Positions 7,716 through 15,164 of a stretch of 64,000 nt of DNA are shown one piece after another; the first letter of the stretch is position 1, and every line of letters begins with the position of its first letter. Under the pieces are notes generated by a model, which saw nothing but the letters and a program-made list of their open reading frames with translations, was not told where the DNA came from and did not search any database. A program made the position numbers and the translations under genes. Source of the stretch: Streptomyces sp. NBC_00554 (lineage in GTDB: Bacteria > Actinomycetota > Actinomycetes > Streptomycetales > Streptomycetaceae); the NCBI RefSeq assembly GCF_041431135.1, contig NZ_CP107799.1:5146001-5210000 (forward strand), in the 5' to 3' direction.

Positions 7716-8623
7716 CCACGCTCACCATCGACCACGTCTCGCGCTGGTTCGGCAACGTGGTCGCCGTCAACGACATCACGATGACGGTCGGCCCCGGAGT
7801 CACCGGCCTGCTCGGCCCGAACGGCGCCGGGAAGTCCACCCTCATCAACATGATGGGCGGCTTCCTGGCCCCCTCCACGGGCACCGTCACCCTCGACGGA
7901 GAGCCGACCTGGCGCAACGAACAGATCTACAAGAAGATCGGCATCGTCCCCGAGCGCGAGGGGATGTACGACTTCCTCACCGGCCGCGAATTCGTCGTCG
8001 CCAACGCCGAGTTGCACGGACTCGGTGCGAAGGCCGCACAGCGGGCACTCGCCACGGTCGAGATGGAGTACGCGCAGGACCGCAAGATCTCGACGTACTC
8101 CAAGGGCATGCGGCAGCGCGTGAAGATGGCGAGCGCCCTCGTCCACGACCCGTCGCTGCTGCTGCTCGACGAGCCCTTCAACGGCATGGACCCGCGCCAG
8201 CGCATGCAGCTCATGGACCTGCTGCGGCGGATGGGCGACGAGGGCCGCACGGTGCTGTTCTCGTCCCACATCCTCGAAGAGGTCGAACAACTCGCCGCGC
8301 ACATCGAGGTGGTGGTCGCAGGGCGGCACGCCGCGAGTGGCGACTTCCGGCGCATCCGCCGCCTGATGACCGACCGCCCGCACCGCTACCTCGTCCGCTC
8401 CAGCGACGACCGCGCCCTCGCGGCCGCCCTGATCGCCGACCCGTCGACCGCGGGCATCGAAGTCGACCTCGCCGAGGGTGCGTTGCGCATCCAGGCCGTC
8501 GACTTCGGCCGGTTCACCGCCCTGCTGCCCCGGGTCGCGAAGGACCACGGGATCCGGCTGCTCACGGTCTCGCCGTCCGACGAGTCCCTCGAATCCGTCT
8601 TCTCGTATCTCGTCGCGGCGTAG
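7712..8623 (+). CDS. ABC transporter ATP-binding protein
   Basis: A 303-residue ATPase similar in layout to the one at 5822-6808: Walker A GPNGAGKST, signature YSKGMRQRVKMASAL, Walker B LLLLDEPFNGMDP and the switch His in LFSSHILEE. The start is GTG 7712-7714 (MTTLTIDHVSRWF), coupled to the permease stop by GTGA; the reading frame is open far upstream but that part is a shadow of the permease gene. It works with the permease encoded 10 bp downstream. Confidence 0.93.
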   Translation: MTTLTIDHVSRWFGNVVAVNDITMTVGPGVTGLLGPNGAGKSTLINMMGGFLAPSTGTVTLDGEPTWRNEQIYKKIGIVPEREGMYDFLTGREFVVANAELHGLGAKAAQRALATVEMEYAQDRKISTYSKGMRQRVKMASALVHDPSLLLLDEPFNGMDPRQRMQLMDLLRRMGDEGRTVLFSSHILEEVEQLAAHIEVVVAGRHAASGDFRRIRRLMTDRPHRYLVRSSDDRALAAALIADPSTAGIEVDLAEGALRIQAVDFGRFTALLPRVAKDHGIRLLTVSPSDESLESVFSYLVAA

Positions 8624-8633
8624 GAGGCCACAG

Positions 8634-9353
8634 ATGTACGACCCCACAGTCGCCCGGCTCACCTACCGGGCCCTGCTCGGCCGTCGCCGGGCCCTCATCC
8701 TCGGCGCGCTGCCCGTCCTGCTGATCGTGATCGCCGTCGCGGTGCGCGGCCTCGCCGGGGCCGACGACCAGACGGCCGCGGACGTCCTCGGCGGGTTCGC
8801 GCTCGCCACGATGGTGCCGATCATCGGTGTCATCGCCGGTACGGGCGCCATCGGGCCCGAGATCGACGACGGCTCGGTGGTGTATCTGCTCGCCAAGCCG
8901 CTGAAGCGGCCGACGATCATCTTCACCAAGCTGATCGTCGCGATCGCCGTCACCATGGCGTTCTCGGCGGTGCCGACCTTCATCGCGGGCATGATCCTCA
9001 ATGGCGACGGCCAGCAGGTCGCCGTCGCCTACACCGTGGCCGCCCTCGTCGCCTCGATCGCGTACGCCGCGATGTTCCTGCTCCTGGGGACGATCACCCG
9101 GCACGCGGTCGTCTTCGGGCTCGTCTACGCGCTCGTCTGGGAGGCCCTCTTCGGGTCCCTGGTGTCCGGCGCGCGCACGCTCAGCGTCCAGCAGTGGGCG
9201 CTCGCCGTGGGCCACAAGGTCACCGGCGGCGACCTCATCACCTCGGAGGTCGGACTCACGACCGCGACGGTGCTGCTGGTCGCGGTCACGGTGCTCGCCA
9301 CCTGGTACGCCGGACAGCGGCTGCGGTCGCTGACGCTGGCCGGCGAGGAGTGA
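8634..9353 (+). CDS. ABC transporter permease
   Basis: A 239-residue integral membrane protein with six hydrophobic segments, starting near ALILGALPVLLIVIAVAVRG and ending near TATVLLVAVTVLATWYAG. It is shorter than the first permease and has the layout of ABC-2 permeases (NosY/YhaP-like). The ATG at 8634-8636 has a GGAGG site (8622-8626) overlapping the upstream stop. This is the last gene of the ABC operon; a strong terminator follows within 10 bp. Confidence 0.9.
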   Translation: MYDPTVARLTYRALLGRRRALILGALPVLLIVIAVAVRGLAGADDQTAADVLGGFALATMVPIIGVIAGTGAIGPEIDDGSVVYLLAKPLKRPTIIFTKLIVAIAVTMAFSAVPTFIAGMILNGDGQQVAVAYTVAALVASIAYAAMFLLLGTITRHAVVFGLVYALVWEALFGSLVSGARTLSVQQWALAVGHKVTGGDLITSEVGLTTATVLLVAVTVLATWYAGQRLRSLTLAGEE

Positions 9354-9357
9354 GAAG

Positions 9358-9390
9358 GGGCTCCACGCACGCGTGGAGCCCTCTTTTCTT
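9358..9390 (+). terminator. intrinsic terminator of the ABC operon
   Basis: Stem GGGCTCCAC / GTGGAGCCC (9358-9366 and 9373-9381) with a 6-nt loop, followed by TCTTTTCTT. It ends the four-gene ABC operon. Confidence 0.85.
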
Positions 9391-9456
9391 GACAGAGGCT
9401 TCACGTCTGTCTGTGCACACTGGGCGGACGGGGACGCACGGCCAGGAGGAACGGGG

Positions 9457-9714
9457 ATGGCAGCCGAGGAACCACGGAGTGACGGTCGCGAGCAGTCCGG
9501 GGACGGAGCCGGGGCCGACGACGCCTGGGACGACCTCGTCCTGGACGAGGCCTTCATACGGTCCGCCGAGACGGCCGAGCCGTCGGCCCGCGCGCGTATG
9601 CTCGCCGCCCGCTGGCGCGACGGGGGACCCGATCCGCAGCCCTGGCGCTCGGACGAGCCGCCCGCGGGCTGGTTCTTCAGCAAGGGCCGCCGGCGCAGGT
9701 GGCGCCGCCGCTAG
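9457..9714 (+). CDS. hypothetical protein, 85 residues
   Basis: A small acidic protein with a basic tail. It begins MAAEEPRSD, has an acidic centre (DDAWDDLVLDEAFIRSAE), then ARMLAARWRDGGPDPQPW, and ends GWFFSKGRRRRWRRR. The ATG at 9457-9459 is preceded by AGGAGGA at 9444-9450. The Arg-rich end suggests binding to nucleic acid or to an acidic membrane surface. It follows the ABC operon terminator, so it has its own promoter; a TTGACA is present at 9389-9394 but no convincing -10 was found. I recall similar short proteins in other Streptomyces at this position but know no function. Confidence 0.7.
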   Translation: MAAEEPRSDGREQSGDGAGADDAWDDLVLDEAFIRSAETAEPSARARMLAARWRDGGPDPQPWRSDEPPAGWFFSKGRRRRWRRR

Positions 9715-9775
9715 CCAGGGAGTTCCGCCCGGTTTTATTCGTTGGCGTCCAACTCGGCGTACGGGCACAGTAGTT

Positions 9776-9892
9776 ATGTCAACGCCGCCGGTTCGAGTCG
9801 GCGCCATGTTCTGGGAGTGGAGCGCGACGATGTTCATCAGGAGCATGACGTCGAGTTCCCGACAGGGCAGCCCGCGGCGGGTTCCGGAGTAG
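9776..9892 (+). CDS. possible small protein, 38 residues
   Basis: In the 364-bp gap 9715-10078 one short frame stands out: ATG 9776-9778 to TAG 9890-9892, with the unusual core MFWEWSATMFIRSMTSSS, rich in aromatic and Met residues. There is no clear ribosome-binding site, so an internal ATG (9809 or 9830) or a leaderless message is possible. The rest of the gap holds only hairpins. It could be a small membrane-active peptide or a chance frame. Confidence 0.3.
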   Translation: MSTPPVRVGAMFWEWSATMFIRSMTSSSRQGSPRRVPE

Positions 9893-10037
9893 CCACCTCT
9901 CCGTAGAACCCGCTCCGCACGGGGGGCTGCCCGGGGCGGCCGCTTCGAGCGCGCACTCGCGCGGGCCGCCCACCCATTCGCTGCCGCTGTGATCTGGCGG
10001 CATTCCGATCCGCCGCTCCGCGGCGGGAAGTTCCTCT

Positions 10038-10066
10038 CCCGCCCGCCCTGCAAAGGGGCGGGCGGG
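10038..10066 (-). terminator. terminator after the HAD gene
   Basis: A 10-bp perfect GC stem, CCCGCCCGCC / GGCGGGCGGG, at 10038-10047 and 10057-10066, lies 13 bp beyond the stop of the minus-strand HAD gene. There is no long T run, as is common in Streptomyces. Confidence 0.65.
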
Positions 10067-10078
10067 ACGGCGCGGTGC

Positions 10079-10930
10079 CTACGGCTGCGACAGCAACCTC
10101 TCCAGCACCACCGCGATGCCGTCCTCCTCGTTCGAGGTCGTCACCTCGTCCGCCACCGCCTTGAGTTCCTCATGGGCGTTGGCCATCGCCACGCCGTGCG
10201 CCGCCCAGGCGAACATCGGGATGTCGTTGGGCATGTCGCCGAAGGCGATCGTGTCCGCGGCCTTCACGCCGAGGCGACGGGCCGCCAGGGACAGCCCCGT
10301 CGCCTTGGAGAGACCGAGGGGGAGGAGCTCCACTATCCCGGCGCCCGCCATGGTCACCCCGACCAGACCGCCCGCGACCTCCAGGGCCACCGCGGCGAGC
10401 TCGTCGTCGGAGAGCGTCGCGTGCTGCACGTACACCTTGTTCAGGGGCGCCGACCAGAGGTCCGCCGCGTCCTTGATCGGTACGACCGGGAGCGGGCCGT
10501 CGTGCCTCCGGTAACCGGGCCCGACCAGCACCTCGCCGTCGAGGCCGTCGCGGCTGGCGGCCAGCAGCAGCGGGCCGACCTCCGCCTCGATCTTGGCGAG
10601 CGCCAGTCCGGCCAGCTGCCGGTCCAGGGTCACCGAGGTGAGCAGCCGGTGCTCCCCCGCGTCGTACACCTGCGCGCCCTGACCGCACACCGCGAGGCCC
10701 TCGTAGCCGAGGTCGTCGAGGATGTGCCGGGTCCAGGGCACCGCGCGCCCGGTGACGACGATGTGCGCGGCGCCCGCCGCGGTGACCGCGGCGAGGGCCT
10801 CACGCGTACGTTCCGAGACCGACTCGTCGGAGCGCAGCAGCGTTCCGTCGAGGTCGGTCGCGACGAGCTTGTAGGGGAACGACCCGGTTGACCCGATCGC
10901 CCCCGTCGCCCCAGTGGTGCTGCCAGTCAC
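10079..10930 (-). CDS. HAD family hydrolase (Cof-type phosphatase)
   Basis: A 283-residue soluble phosphatase. Motif I is ATDLDGTLLRSDE (nucleophile Asp at about residue 26), motif II IVVTGRAV, the Cof-type cap lies in the middle, motif III Lys is in LSKATGL, and motif IV is IAFGDMPNDIPM. These are complete, so it should be active on a small phosphorylated metabolite that cannot be read from sequence. The GTG start (10928-10930) overlaps the serS stop as GTGA, so it is co-translated with seryl-tRNA synthetase. The first 18 residues (Gly/Ser/Thr-rich) are a tail not seen in most family members. Confidence 0.9.
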   Translation of the reverse strand: MTGSTTGATGAIGSTGSFPYKLVATDLDGTLLRSDESVSERTREALAAVTAAGAAHIVVTGRAVPWTRHILDDLGYEGLAVCGQGAQVYDAGEHRLLTSVTLDRQLAGLALAKIEAEVGPLLLAASRDGLDGEVLVGPGYRRHDGPLPVVPIKDAADLWSAPLNKVYVQHATLSDDELAAVALEVAGGLVGVTMAGAGIVELLPLGLSKATGLSLAARRLGVKAADTIAFGDMPNDIPMFAWAAHGVAMANAHEELKAVADEVTTSNEEDGIAVVLERLLSQP

Positions 10931-12204
10931 TTGGAGATCGGCTCCAGGACCTCACGGCCGCCCAGGTACGGACGCAGTACCTCCGGCACCCGCACGGATC
11001 CGTCGGCCAGCTGGTGGTTCTCCAGGATCGCCACGATCGTGCGCGGTACGGCGCACAGCGTGCCGTTCAGCGTCGAGAGCGGCTGCACCTTCTTGCCGTC
11101 GCGCATCCGCACGGACAGGCGGCGCGCCTGGAAGCCGTCGCAGTTCGAGGCCGAGGTCAGCTCGCGGTACTTGCCCTGGGTCGGGATCCACGCCTCGCAG
11201 TCGAACTTGCGGGTCGCGGAGGCGCCGAGGTCGCCCGAGGCGACGTCGATCACCTGGAAGGGCAGCTCGAGGCCGGTCAGCCACTGCTTCTCCCAGTCCA
11301 GGAGCCGCTTGTGCTCGTTCTCGGCGTCCTCGGGAGCGACGTACGAGAACATCTCGACCTTGTCGAACTGGTGCACGCGGAAGATGCCGCGGGTGTCCTT
11401 GCCGTACGTGCCGGCCTCGCGGCGGAAGCACGGCGAGAAGCCGGCGTAGCGCAGCGGCAGCTTGTCGGCGTCGATGATCTCGTCCATGTGGTACGCCGCG
11501 AGGGGGACCTCGGAGGTGCCGACCAGGTAGAGGTCGTCCTTCTCCAGGTGGTACACGTTCTCCGCGGCCTGGCCGAGGAAGCCGGTGCCCTCCATGGCGC
11601 GCGGGCGGACAAGGGCCGGGGTCAGCATCGGGATGAAGCCGGCCTCGGTGGCCTGCGCGATCGCCGCGTTGACGAGGGCGAGCTCCAGGAGCGCGCCGAC
11701 ACCGGTGAGGTAGTAGAAGCGCGAGCCCGACACCTTGGCGCCGCGCTCGACGTCGATCGCGCCCAGCGCCTCGCCGAGCTCCAGGTGGTCCTTGGGCTCG
11801 AAGCCCTCGGCGCCGAAGTCACGGATCGTGCCGTGCGTCTCCAGGACGACGAAGTCCTCCTCGCCGCCGACCGGGACGTCGGGGTGCACGAGGTTGTCGA
11901 GCTGGAGCAGGAGCCGCTTGGTCTCCTCGTCCGCCTCGTGCTGCTCGGCGTCGGCCGTCTTGACGTCGGCGGCCAGCTGACCGGCCTTCTTCAGCAGCTC
12001 GGCCTTCTCGTCACCCGAGGCCCTGGGGATCAGCTTGCCGAGCGCCTTCTGCTCGGAGCGCAGCTCGTCGAAGCGGAGGCCGGACGACCTGCGCCGCTCG
12101 TCGGCGGAGAGGAGGGCGTCGACGAGCGCGACGTCCTCTCCACGGGCGCGCTGGGAGGCGCGAACACGGTCGGGGTCCTCACGGAGCAGGCGAAGGTCAA
12201 TCAC
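10927..12204 (-). CDS. serS: seryl-tRNA synthetase
   Basis: A 425-residue class II aminoacyl-tRNA synthetase, complete in length. The N-terminal tRNA-binding coiled coil covers about residues 1-110 (MIDLRLLREDPDRVRAS). The catalytic core shows GTSEVPLAAYH, the motif 2 region with FRREAGTYGKDTRG, FDCEAWIPTQGKYREL, SNCDGFQARR and motif 3 TLNGTLCAVPRTIVAILEN. It charges tRNA-Ser, including the two serine tRNAs encoded in this window. The ATG start gives the usual MIDLRLL N-terminus. The HAD phosphatase gene follows with a 4-nt overlap. Confidence 0.98.
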   Translation of the reverse strand: MIDLRLLREDPDRVRASQRARGEDVALVDALLSADERRRSSGLRFDELRSEQKALGKLIPRASGDEKAELLKKAGQLAADVKTADAEQHEADEETKRLLLQLDNLVHPDVPVGGEEDFVVLETHGTIRDFGAEGFEPKDHLELGEALGAIDVERGAKVSGSRFYYLTGVGALLELALVNAAIAQATEAGFIPMLTPALVRPRAMEGTGFLGQAAENVYHLEKDDLYLVGTSEVPLAAYHMDEIIDADKLPLRYAGFSPCFRREAGTYGKDTRGIFRVHQFDKVEMFSYVAPEDAENEHKRLLDWEKQWLTGLELPFQVIDVASGDLGASATRKFDCEAWIPTQGKYRELTSASNCDGFQARRLSVRMRDGKKVQPLSTLNGTLCAVPRTIVAILENHQLADGSVRVPEVLRPYLGGREVLEPISK

Positions 12205-12838
12205 CCCTCAAGGTTACCGGTGCGTGCTTCCGGCCAACGACTCGATATTCCGTGGCGTTACTTCTGTCACGTTATGACCGAAATGCCGGACTGAATCTCT
12301 TGATCGGGTCTTGGTCGGGTCTTGATCAGTAATGCGTGTCAATAAAAAGGGCGATGCTCCCCGAATCGGGGCATGTGACGGTTGGCCGGTTGACTGGATT
12401 CCCTGGGGGGGCATGGGATTTGAGGGGGGTGTTGTCCACAGGGTCCTATGCCTCCGTGAAGTTATCCACAGGCTGTGTGGATGATCTGTGGACTACGGAA
12501 GTGATCATTCCGAAAATCGCGGCCGGGGTGAGGAATTCCCGGGTCAAACCATCCCTACACCCACGTTCGAGTGGATTCGAGCGGAAATGCTTCGCTCCAT
12601 AGGATTGACCAAAGGAAAAGAGTGGACGAGGGGTGACGTGCGGGCCTGTGGACGAATCAGGGGCCCGCAGGCCGATTTGTCGACGATGTAGCACTTCGTT
12701 GTCGACTTGTCCCCAGGTCGAGAAGCGCGCCTGTGGATAACTCTTGTGGATGACGAAAATCAGCAGGTAGGACCGGCGCGGCGGGCACTGATGGGGCTGG
12801 TGGGACCGGCGCGACGGCTGGTGACGACCGACGACGGG
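12205..12838. promoter_or_regulatory. 634-bp gene-free region with a DnaA-box cluster between serS and pheA
   Basis: No credible gene. Eight DnaA-box-like 9-mers lie between 12432 and 12753: TTGTCCACA 12432-12440; TTATCCACA 12462-12470; on the complementary strand TCATCCACA 12476-12484, TAGTCCACA 12487-12495, TCGTCCACA 12647-12655; TTGTCCCCA 12707-12715 (weak); complementary TTATCCACA 12732-12740 and TCATCCACA 12745-12753. Two of them form a closely spaced facing pair (12462-12484). The area between the groups (12500-12640) is richer in A/T than its surroundings. The serS promoter must lie in the first 200 bp but no clear -35/-10 was found. A DnaA-box cluster outside oriC that tunes replication is known in S. 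coelicolor (called D78); from memory it lies in this chromosomal neighbourhood. Confidence 0.85.
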
Positions 12839-13771
12839 CTAGAACCGGCCGTCGTGGCACCGCGCGACCCAGTCGGCCGCCGCCACGAACTCCTCGTCCG
12901 ACGTCCCCCGCAGCGGAGCGCGTACGGCCTCCACACTCACGTCCGCGCGCGGGTACGACCCGAGGAACCGCACCTGGAGGCAGATCCGCTTGAGACCCAT
13001 CAGCGCCTCGGCCACCCGACGGTCGGAGATGTGGCCCTCGGCGTCGATGCAGAAGCAGTAGTTGCCGATGCCCTCGCCGGTCGGCCGGGACTGCAGCAGC
13101 ATCAGGTTGATGCCGCGCGTGGCGAACTCGCCAAGGAGGTCGCGCAGCCCACCGGGGTGGTCGTCGCGCTGCCACAGGACCACGGAGGTCTTGTCCGCGC
13201 CGGTCGGCGCCGCGGGCCGGGCGGGCCGTCCCACCAGCACGAACCGCGTCTGCGCGTTCTCCGCGTCGTGGATTCCGGTCTCCAGCGGCTCCAGGCCGTA
13301 CGGGCCCGCCGCGAACTCGCCCGCGAAGGCGGCGTCGTAGCGGCCCTCCTGTACGAGGCGCGCACCGTCCGCGTTCGACGCTGCGGACTCCCACAGCACG
13401 TCCGGGAGGTTCGCCTTCATCCAGTTGCGCACCTGCGGCTGCGCGGCCGGGTGCGCGGTCACCGTCTTGATCTCGGACAGCTTCGTGCCGGGCCTGACCA
13501 GCAGCGCGAAGGTGATCGACAGCAGCACCTCGCGGTAGATCATCAGCGGCGTGCCAGCGACCAGCTCGTCGAGGGTCGTGGTGATGCCGCCCTCCACGGA
13601 GTTCTCGATCGGCACGAACGCGGCCTCGGCCTCGCCGTTGCGGACGGCGTCGAGCGCGGCGGGAACCGACACCATCGGGACGAGCTCCCGGGTGGCAGCC
13701 TCCGGAAGCGTCCGCAGGGCGACTTCGGTGAACGTGCCCTGAGGACCGAGATACGCGTAGCTGGCTGGCAT
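12839..13771 (-). CDS. pheA: prephenate dehydratase
   Basis: A 310-residue monofunctional enzyme converting prephenate to phenylpyruvate in phenylalanine synthesis. The periplasmic-binding-like catalytic part (about 1-185) begins SYAYLGPQGTFTEVAL and includes PIENSVEGGITTTLDEL and the active-site triplet in AQTRFVLVG. A C-terminal ACT domain follows (about 200-290): DHPGGLRDLLGEFATRGINL, with LLQSRPTG in place of the usual ESRP motif, so feedback control by phenylalanine is likely. No fused chorismate mutase is present, as usual in actinobacteria. It is transcribed away from the DyP operon on the minus strand and reads towards the DnaA-box region. Confidence 0.96.
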   Translation of the reverse strand: MPASYAYLGPQGTFTEVALRTLPEAATRELVPMVSVPAALDAVRNGEAEAAFVPIENSVEGGITTTLDELVAGTPLMIYREVLLSITFALLVRPGTKLSEIKTVTAHPAAQPQVRNWMKANLPDVLWESAASNADGARLVQEGRYDAAFAGEFAAGPYGLEPLETGIHDAENAQTRFVLVGRPARPAAPTGADKTSVVLWQRDDHPGGLRDLLGEFATRGINLMLLQSRPTGEGIGNYCFCIDAEGHISDRRVAEALMGLKRICLQVRFLGSYPRADVSVEAVRAPLRGTSDEEFVAAADWVARCHDGRF

Positions 13772-13878
13772 GACCTCACCCTAATGGGCCTTGCGGGACC
13801 CGGCTCACGCCTGTGGAAACAACCATCCCGGAGAGCGACGTCCACCCCTGTGGAAGCCGCCGCCCCGGAGAGGGCCGC

Positions 13879-15156
13879 TCACCCCTCCAGCAACCGCTGC
13901 CCCACGTACTCCCCCTCCGCCGCCCCGCCCGGCACCGCGAACAGTCCGCTCGACTCGTGGCGGATGAACTCGGACAGCGCGTCGCCGCGGTCCAGCTTGC
14001 GCTGGACGGGGACGAAGCCGCGGACCGGGTCGGCCTGCCAGCAGACGAAGAGCAGGCCCGCGTCGGGCACCCCGTCCGTGTCGAAGCCGTCGTGGAAGGA
14101 GAACGGCCGGCGCAGCATCGCGGCGCCGCCGTTCTGGTCGGGCCTGGTGATGCGGGCGTGCGCGTTGATGGGGACGACCAGGTTGCCGTCGGCGTCGGTC
14201 TTGTCGAGGTTCATCCCGGTGGTCTCGTCGCCGCCGCTGAGCGCCGCCCCGGTGGACTTCTTCCGCCCGATGACATCCTCCTGGGCCTTCACCGAGAGCT
14301 GCTCCCAGTCGTCGAGGAGCATGCGGATCCGGCGTACGACGGCGTACGAGCCGTTTGCCATCCACGCCGGGTCGCCGGAGGCGGGCACGAAGATGCGCTC
14401 GTCGAAGTCGGACTCGGCCGGCTTCGGATTGCGGGTGCCGTCGAGCTGGCCCATCAGGTTGCGGGCCGTCATGGGCTGGGCGGTGGCGCCGGGCGAGCGG
14501 TTGAAGCCGTTCATCTGCCAGCGCATGTGGGCCGCGCTGCCCGCGTCCTTCTGGATCGCGCGCAGGGCGTGGAAGGCGACCAGGGCGTCGTTCGCGCCGA
14601 TCTGCACCCACAGGTCGCCGTTGCTGCGGGCCTTGTCGAGGTGGTCGGAGGAGAAGTCGGGCAGCGGGTCCAGGGCGACCGGGCGCTGCTTCTCCAGGCC
14701 CGTACTGGCGAAGAAGCTGTGGCCGAAGCCGAAGGTGACCGTCAGGGAGGAGGGTCCGGCGTCGCGGGCGACATCCGTGTCGTCCTGAGCGGCGGCCTCG
14801 CCCGCCATCAGTCGCTGCGCCGTCGTCGACCAGCGGCGCAGCAGCGCGGCCGCCTCCTTGCGGCCCGCGCCCGCCGTCAGGTCGAAGGCGACGAGATGGC
14901 CGCGGGCGTGGAGGGCGTCGGTGATGCCGGCCTGATGTTTCCCGTGAAACATCGCCGTGTCCGCGCCAACTGAGCTGAGCGGAACGGCCTTGTCGGAGGG
15001 GGCGGCGGCATACCCCGCGGCCCCGCCGGCCGCACCGAGCACGAGCCCGGTGGCACCGGCGGTGCCCAGCAGCCGCCGCCGCGAAATGCCCTCCCCGGGG
15101 GAGGTGTTCTCGGAAACGGTCTCCCTGGAGGCCTCCGACGTGGACTGGTCAGCCAT
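13879..15156 (-). CDS. dtpA: Tat-exported DyP-type haem peroxidase (EfeB/DtpA type)
   Basis: A 425-residue dye-decolorizing peroxidase. The twin-arginine signal ISRRRLLGTAGATGLVLGA (about residues 25-50) marks export by the Tat system. The DyP motif GQLDGTRNP lies near residue 235 with the catalytic Asp, and the proximal haem ligand is His in INAHARITRP. Gene order with CopCD, PCuAC and Sco matches the cluster in S. lividans where DtpA works in copper delivery to the radical copper oxidase GlxA and in morphogenesis; glxA is not in this window. It is the last gene of the operon, 8 bp after the CopCD gene. Confidence 0.93.
   Translation of the reverse strand: MADQSTSEASRETVSENTSPGEGISRRRLLGTAGATGLVLGAAGGAAGYAAAPSDKAVPLSSVGADTAMFHGKHQAGITDALHARGHLVAFDLTAGAGRKEAAALLRRWSTTAQRLMAGEAAAQDDTDVARDAGPSSLTVTFGFGHSFFASTGLEKQRPVALDPLPDFSSDHLDKARSNGDLWVQIGANDALVAFHALRAIQKDAGSAAHMRWQMNGFNRSPGATAQPMTARNLMGQLDGTRNPKPAESDFDERIFVPASGDPAWMANGSYAVVRRIRMLLDDWEQLSVKAQEDVIGRKKSTGAALSGGDETTGMNLDKTDADGNLVVPINAHARITRPDQNGGAAMLRRPFSFHDGFDTDGVPDAGLLFVCWQADPVRGFVPVQRKLDRGDALSEFIRHESSGLFAVPGGAAEGEYVGQRLLEG
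14936..14951. promoter_or_regulatory. near-consensus parS-like site inside dtpA
   Basis: The 16-mer TGTTTCCCGTGAAACA differs from parS (TGTTTCACGTGAAACA) at one position. It lies within the coding sequence of the DyP peroxidase, over the codons for MFHGKHQ. Streptomyces carry many parS sites around the origin, some degenerate. ParB binding is inferred. Confidence 0.45.
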
Positions 15157-15164
15157 GGTGAGGT

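Noticed and set aside
12432..12753. The DnaA-box cluster as the replication origin itself
   Set aside because: oriC of Streptomyces has about twice as many boxes and lies between dnaA and dnaN, which are not in the window.
12707..14788. 693-codon plus-strand open frame across the pheA and dtpA genes
   Set aside because: Covers two well-identified minus-strand genes and the DnaA-box region; no recognisable protein.
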